Below, one piece after another: positions 58,825 to 64,000 of a stretch of DNA of 64,000 bases. The notes beneath the pieces were generated by a model. The model was not told where the DNA came from. It was given only the letters and a program-made list of their open reading frames with translations, and made no database searches. How positions within the stretch are numbered: the first letter of the stretch is position 1; each line of letters opens with the position of its first letter. A program made the position numbers and the translations under genes. Origin of the DNA: Cercis canadensis (Eukaryota > Streptophyta > Magnoliopsida > Fabales > Fabaceae). The stretch covers positions 1 to 64,000 of the forward strand of contig QAOA01008120.1 of the NCBI GenBank assembly GCA_003255065.1. Direction: 5' to 3'.

Positions 58825-59884
58825 ATGGCTCTTTCTCGTGCCCTCATCGTTCTTGCACTTACTGCCACTATCTTCTCAACTGTTGCTATGGCAAAAGAGT
58901 TTATAGTTGGAGATGAAAAGGGATGGACAAGAGGGTTCGATTACCAAGCTTGGGCAGCTGATAAGATCTTCCACATTGGAGACAAACTTGGTAAGCTCAT
59001 CCATAACATGCTTTTGTCATATTACTATTTGTTTCTTTAATCTAAAGATAAATATATAAAACTTTACAATGTCATATTTAAAATGCATTTGTTATAATGA
59101 CATATTCGCATTGGTATGTAAGATACTCTTCTATCTAATACTAAAATTTTAGGATTTTCATGAAAAGTATGATACATAGAATATCCACAAATACCAGTAA
59201 ATTGAATTTTCAAGTATCTTACATTTCTTTAGTACCGACAATCTAAACATATTTATTGATCTAAAATACCACAGCATCTCATATTATTACCGAATACCTT
59301 CTTAGATGCATTGATCATGAAAATATATACATATAAACGAACCTAATTGTGCTTTTTTTACAGCAAACATGTTGAAGTTTTGAACTCATGCAACATTAGA
59401 AATCGAATTTCCAATTTATGTATAGATATATAACCAATTGAATTATTGCTTACATATATTTTCTCATATTTATTTGTTTTTAGAATTCTCAATGTCTTAC
59501 ATAATGAACTTAATTGTGCTTTATCACAATAACTAAGTAAGCATTCATTTATTGATGACCAATTTTGCAGTATTCAAGTATCCTACTGGAAAGCATAATG
59601 TGGTCAAAGTGAATGGAACAGACTTCAAAAACTGTGTAGTTCCTGTAGGAACTCAAGGATTGACTAGTGGAGAGGACACAATTGAATTGGCAACTCCAGG
59701 CAATAAATGGTATATAAGTGGTGTGAGCGACGACTGCCAAAATTGGCAAAAGCTTGTTATCAATGTGCTACCTCAAACACTGGCTCCATCTTTACCACCA
59801 TCTCAGTCACCTGCACCTTCAACTTTGCCTTGGACCCATTACAGTCAATGGGTGCCCAGGAAGTTGTTTAGAGGATTTCATTAA
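58825..59884 (+). CDS. Phytocyanin-like protein 3 (blue-copper-protein family, copper ligands mostly lost)
   Basis: The only intact host gene seen. Exon 1 is 58825-58990, the intron 58991-59570 (gtaagc...ttttgcag) and exon 2 59571-59884, giving 159 residues. A signal peptide of about 23 residues (ending TVAMA) implies secretion. The plastocyanin-like domain covers about residues 24-122, followed by a Pro/Ser-rich tail ending WVPRKLFRGFH. No GPI-type hydrophobic end is in frame. Phytocyanins bind one copper through His, Cys, His and Met or Gln. Here His64 and Gln115 remain, but the Cys and second His positions are Ser105 and Asp110 (KWYISGVSDDC), so copper binding is probably lost, as in early-nodulin-like proteins. 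The disulfide cysteines Cys77 and Cys111 and an N-glycosylation site (Asn70-Gly-Thr) are kept. Function unknown; likely extracellular matrix or cell surface. Confidence 0.85.
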
Positions 59885-60412
59885 TCTTCAATATTGTGGC
59901 ATTTTGTGGCACTATCACTAGCTATTTATGTGCCTTGAGATTGGGATATACATGTGCCGTTTCAGTGTTTCTAGGGTGGGGGGTACCTTCTCTAGCTACT
60001 GTTATTAACGCTTTCTTGTTATTTCAATTTGGAAGTTGGTGAATTTATTCATTTGATTTTTATTCTTTTTCTTTTCCGCCAAGAACGTATTCAAATTCAA
60101 ACAGAAGTTATTAACTTATTATTAATGAACTGGAATGGAGTAAATTTCAGTTCTCCTTTGATTTGTTACGATTCCTCTTTCACCCTATGATTCAAAATTT
60201 GTCATTGTGCCGCTCGTATTTATTTCTTTCACTACATAACAACATTAAGTTCAGTCATTTTCTTGCAGGAAAAAAAAGAGTGTGCACCATACACATCCAT
60301 AAATTTAGTGAGTTCTTTTGCTGGCCAGTTTCCCAGAAACAATTCTCCATTTACTGCTTCTTAAAGCCCCAAAACCACTACTTATATTTTCAATTTTATA
60401 ATTTTTATAGAA
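59885..60412. other. 3' flank of gene 3 with the empty chromovirus target site
   Basis: Non-coding sequence matching 48889-49430. At 60408-60412 it has a single tagaa followed by tatgttgcaagtgcc, exactly the target sequence that is duplicated around the chromovirus behind genes 1 and 2. Confidence 0.8.
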
Positions 60413-61200
60413 TATGTTGCAAGTGCCATGAAGCTAGACGCAAGGGAAACCATAAGATGTAGAAATTCTCATAAATGAAACACCATCCCTGGTAAAAACA
60501 TAAAAGAATACATAAATTAAGTCCACAGAAACAGCCGTTATAATTTTCAAGAGTCCCTATGTGAAATTAGCATATTCTTCCTAAGTTCTAGTTTCCAACT
60601 CCAAGTAGTTTCCAAAGGGAAGATCTTGAACGTTTTTTGAGTTCACATCTGGTTGGACAATAAGGAGATAAAACCATCTTACCCAAAAGTTTAAGTTTTT
60701 TGGTGAAGACCTAAAAATGATTTTATATCTAACCTGTCTCCGCACATGAAAGTCTTTTAAGTTTGAAATATAGATAAAATAAAGGCTCACTTATACCTTA
60801 CTACTTGGTAAAAAAGGCTCTGATACCTTGTGATGAAATTATCTCACTCAAAAGCATAAGCTTTTCAATGAAGGCCCAAAAATAATTTTACATTTAACAA
60901 ATACCTCTTCCACTTGAAGATGTCAGAAAAATTTTGCTCCCTTCATGATCGGTTACAAATCGGATTCCGGGCTTCCAGCTTTATTTGAATCAAAGCGCTC
61001 GTTGAGGCCATTCTCTCCTTATTATAACAATTTTCTTATGCGCCTTTATCCCATTACGTAGTTGCTTGGCTCTTTCAGCTACATTATCCGTCCACAATAT
61101 CACTTTGAACAGATTTGAAGTTTGTTTTCTTTGGTACTCCTAAGTCCTAACCATCCTGAAATGCTTCTCTAAAAGAGTGGTTGTTATCATCACTATTCAA
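60413..61200 (-). pseudogene. NB-ARC pseudogene piece behind gene 3 (without the LTR insertions)
   Basis: Uninterrupted by LTR elements, this copy shows the order of the relic on the minus strand: an RA..L..R block (about 61060-61090), a LDLNKAGIPES-like block near 60990 corresponding to the DL..IGIP segment after kinase-2, then the LTS..EEVLSNQM region near 60640-60930. It is split by a 240-bp insertion (60665-60905). Multiple stops and shifts; no P-loop seen. It lies tail-to-tail with the phytocyanin gene. Confidence 0.6.
60665..60905. mobile_element. 240-bp insertion of a dispersed repeat
   Basis: Relative to the copies behind genes 1 and 2, where ggttggacaata runs straight into cctcttc, about 240 bp are inserted here. 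The insert has two similar halves, each with a cc(c)aaaag..taag block and an aaaaat(g/a)attttata or aataattttaca block. Related sequence lies at 24080-24345. The flanking duplication is at most 3-4 bp and uncertain, so the class is undetermined. Confidence 0.5.
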
Positions 61201-61439
61201 TCCCTGCAACCCATTCATATTCATTGTCTCTCTAATAGCATGTGAGGATTTCATTCTCCATTCATTGACCTCTCAACAACAAGCCCAGCCAGGTTGACCA
61301 TGGATTGAATGGTAGTGTGACCATGAAGTTAAAAGTCCAGATAGCATACAATACTTGGATTAACCCAAGACTCATAAGATTAAGCTAGTGCTTATTTAGG
61401 TACATTGTACTATACTTGAAAATTCGAAATACCCATCAC

Positions 61440-61850
61440 ACGCTCATGTTCCCATCACTTTTTTCTTCTCACCAATATTTTCAAGAATCCTCCTAAGCCA
61501 AATTGCTTGAGAATTAGCGATTACAGCTGAAACTTTTTCAGCTTATTCAAAAGAGTGAGCTACAATTTGTTGCTTCTTTGACAGCCATGAAGATACTCCA
61601 ATACCGAGAAAAAACAATGACTTGAAGTACTCTTCAAAGTTCAAATCATCTTTGCGTCCTTCAAAATCACAGTCACAGGCTCCAACCAGCTCTGTCTGTT
61701 AAAGATTTCATACTTTACGCCATGATCAATTGAGCATTGGATATACCTTCGCACTCTCTTTTTAGCCCCAAGATTAAAGTGGCTGGGATTATGCATAAAT
61801 CTGTAAAACAAGCGTGGTGCAAAATCAAAAATCATGTATAGAAGCAAAAC
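61440..61850 (-). mobile_element. Copia pol fossil fragment (RNase H end), sister copy
   Basis: Same fragment as 57160-57560. The minus strand includes FMHNPSHFNLGAKKRVRRYI near 61790 and an SSWLSKKQQIVAHS block near 61580. No LTRs; broken. Confidence 0.65.
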
Positions 61851-61889
61851 AGAATGTATATCTTCTCCTTCCTAGAAAGATCAAACCTA

Positions 61890-62960
61890 ACAAGACAGAA
61901 ATTTCTTCTTCAAACTTTATGTTTGGCTTTGAGTTTCATTTACTACAACAACCATGTATTGAAATTCGATGCTACATAATGAAGTAATATCAAAACTTTC
62001 AATTACGTATGAGAATTTTTACAGTTTATTAGGCTTCCTCTTCTTATAAATATAAAATTAAGTATATTTCCATATTAATTATAAGCAATTATCTAGTTAT
62101 AATACCATTACAAGTAGAAGTCGGAACAAATTAATTGAGATACTACCTATGATAATTACTATTTCAAAATTTATGGAAAAGATAATCCTTGATAACTATA
62201 TATATATTGATATTCAAGAATGACACTGCTGTTTAAACATAAAAAATTTCTTTGAAATAACTATGGATTCAATTATCGCTTATCAATAAGCTTTGCCAAT
62301 ATAATTCTAGAATAAATTAATAATTATTATATTTTATATATTTTCTTTCTAATATTTTGTTTGGTGGTGCACTTATAAATTCATGACAATTTATTTTGCT
62401 AGGGGAGAATATATATCCCTTTCCATGTCCAGGACATGTCATAAACATTAACAATGACTTATCATAGTACTTAAAGATCACCTATTAATGAAAAATTGTT
62501 AGCAGTTGGAATCGATTTTAAGTCTTACAAGTGAATGAACTAATTATAAGATAAATAGAGTTCTGGAAAAAGTGATTAGTTTCTCATTAACATCGAGTAA
62601 CTTAAATACACAATGTGGTTAGAGTTTTACAAAGAGATATGGGAAGATAAGCTAGGGTTAGTTAGCTATATATTTGAATGAGTCAAGCCTATCTAGTATT
62701 AACAACTTAGAAACAATAATTTGAATTTCAAGAAGTGATTACACCAATACTAATCCCGTTGACAAGCAAGTTACTTATAATTTTGTTTTGTGTACCCTTG
62801 CCACTTCTGTTACCAGTTGGTTATATCTTCGTTTTGCACATGATGTGTACCCTAAGCATAACTAACTTATTGGCATTATAACATTGAAAATGTGGTATGT
62901 CAAAAATACCAGAATATACACGGAATTGTTGCATGATGTAGCCATCTACTACTTGTTCTC
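61890..62960. other. Distal upstream region of phytocyanin gene 4
   Basis: Counterpart of 57600-58559 with scattered insertions and deletions, including an extra segment at about 62520-62740 that gene 3 lacks. No gene seen. Confidence 0.55.
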
Positions 62961-63377
62961 AGAGTTCTGATTCTCAAGGCTGACGAGTTCTCCAAACTTT
63001 GTTTGCACCATTTCGGATAGTTATCTAACATTTAGTAATTGAGTTGTTCCTATTCGGCCAAGCCGTCCTTAACCGTCTGCAACACAAATGGAGCTATAAC
63101 AACACTTGCGGTCCTCTTCAAGCTCTCCATATATATCACCACAATCTCAATACCAAAACTCACAAACATAAAAAGAGAGAGCAAATTACCCATAGTTATA
63201 GAGAGCTAGGCTAAATAATTTATTTAACATGGCTTTTTCTCATGCCCTCATCGTTCTTGCACTCACTGTCACTATCTTCTCAACTNACCACAATCTCAAT
63301 ACCAAAAGTCACAAACATAAAAAGAGAGAGCAAATTACCCATAGTTATAGAGAGCTAGGCTAAATAATTTATTTAAC
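62961..63377 (+). promoter_or_regulatory. Promoter and leader of phytocyanin gene 4 (with false duplication)
   Basis: The same promoter block as genes 1 and 3, with a TATA box in tccatatatatcacc (63127-63140). A first ATG lies at 63229, but the sequence reaches an N at 63286 and the leader plus exon start are then repeated with the ATG at 63378. The duplication is probably an assembly artefact. Confidence 0.65.
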
Positions 63378-63434
63378 ATGGCTTTTTCTCATGCCCTCAT
63401 CGTTCTTGCACTCACTGTCACTATCTTCTCAACT
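63138..63434. repeat. 148-bp direct duplication joined by a single N (probable assembly artefact)
   Basis: 63138-63285 and 63287-63434 are direct copies of exactly 148 bp separated only by the N at 63286. They contain the leader and first codons of gene 4 twice. Confidence 0.88.
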
Positions 63435-63852
63435 ATTGCTATGGCAAAAGAATTTATAGTTGGAGATGAAAAGGGATGGACAAGAGGGTTCGATTACCAA
63501 GCTTGGGCAGCTGACAAGATCTTCCACGTTGGAGACAAACTTAGTAAGCTCATCTATAACATGCTTTTGTCAAATTTATATTTGTTTCTTTGATCAAAAT
63601 GCATTTTTTATAACTACATAAAATATCCAAAATTACCATTAAATTGAATTTTCATGTATCTTACACTCCTTTAGTTCTGACAATCTAAACATATGTATTT
63701 ATCTAAAATACCATAGCATCTCATATTACTACCAAATATCTTCTTATATGCATTGATCATGAAAATATATACATATATATAAACGAACCTAATAATCTAT
63801 AATTCGAAAATACTTTTTTAACATCAAACATGTTGAAGTTTTAAACTCATGT
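63378..63852 (+). pseudogene. Phytocyanin-like gene 4, exon 1 and part of intron
   Basis: Exon 1 (63378-63543, 166 bp as in gene 3) encodes the signal peptide MAFSHALIVLALTVTIFSTIAMA and the first part of the domain to GDKL, with no disabling change, and ends before gtaagc. The intron matches gene 3 until 63852, where an LTR begins. Exon 2 would lie beyond the window. The gene could still work if the LTR element is spliced out with the intron, so 'pseudogene' is provisional and 'partial gene' is equally fair. Confidence 0.6.
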
Positions 63853-64000
63853 TGTTAGTCCCACATGTCTCTGAACCTGTTTTGATGATAACAATAATAT
63901 CATGATATTTCTTATAATTGTTGTTTGTCTTGTTGCTATTAATCTTTGTTAAGTTTTTAAGTTGTTATCTAGAACAATCTTCAAATGAAGTCTTGAAGAA
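63853..64000 (+). mobile_element. Start of a SIRE/Maximus-like Copia LTR (cut by the window end)
   Basis: Begins tgttagtcccacatgtctc and follows the 5' LTR at 5324 closely (cctgttttgatgata, gaagtcttgaagaa). It retains the TG start that the older copy lost. It lies in the intron of phytocyanin gene 4. The element or solo LTR continues past the window. Confidence 0.8.

Overview
The window looks like nuclear DNA of a eudicot, probably a woody one. It is AT-rich, has a GT-AG spliced gene, plant-type NB-ARC resistance-gene relics, phytocyanin genes, and plant LTR retrotransposon, CACTA, hAT and Mutator families. It is mostly a transposon graveyard. Only one host gene is whole: a two-exon phytocyanin-like gene (58825-59884). 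The species is not identifiable from sequence alone, and I saw no tRNA, rRNA or CRISPR features.

Layout. 1-1474 is the 3' half of a hAT (TTF/ZMYM-type) transposon ending in its terminal inverted repeat. 1475-3540 is unassigned and holds one notable inverted repeat. 3541-4355 is the 3' end of a CACTA element. 4848-22154 is a minus-strand NBS-LRR pseudogene split near its P-loop by a Copia element of SIRE/Maximus type (5324-21824). That Copia holds a Tat/Ogre-like LTR sequence (7874-16342), which holds a Pack-MULE (12257-13919) carrying a scrambled piece of a 40S ribosomal protein SA gene. A second NBS pseudogene lies at 24533-25195, next to a possible solo LTR.

26440 to the end is a tandem array of a roughly 4.5-kb host unit: conserved promoter, phytocyanin gene, then a reversed NB-ARC pseudogene piece. 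Gene 1 (27439-33921) is broken by a Copia in exon 1. Gene 2 (47818-48888) is a near-copy of gene 1. Gene 3 is intact. Gene 4 (63378 onward) runs into an LTR inside its intron. Behind genes 1 and 2 the NB-ARC relic holds the same chromovirus (Ty3/gypsy) insertion and the same small Copia-like element. The small element appears to carry FG-nucleoporin-like sequence. Gene 3 keeps the empty target site of the chromovirus.

Assembly caution. Three of the four single N bases are each flanked by an exact-length direct duplication (685, 202 and 148 bp), the pattern expected from contig ends abutted without merging their overlap. The blocks 30214-43444 and 45145-56203 are almost identical, and a 1.7-kb hAT 5' half lies between them. 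That hAT half ends with the same 46 bases that open the window. These blocks could be a recent segmental duplication or two uncollapsed haplotypes. Gene-copy counts here should not be trusted until that is settled.

I found no new multi-gene system. The most unusual items are the two apparent gene captures, the phytocyanin array with lost copper ligands, and the assembly signatures.
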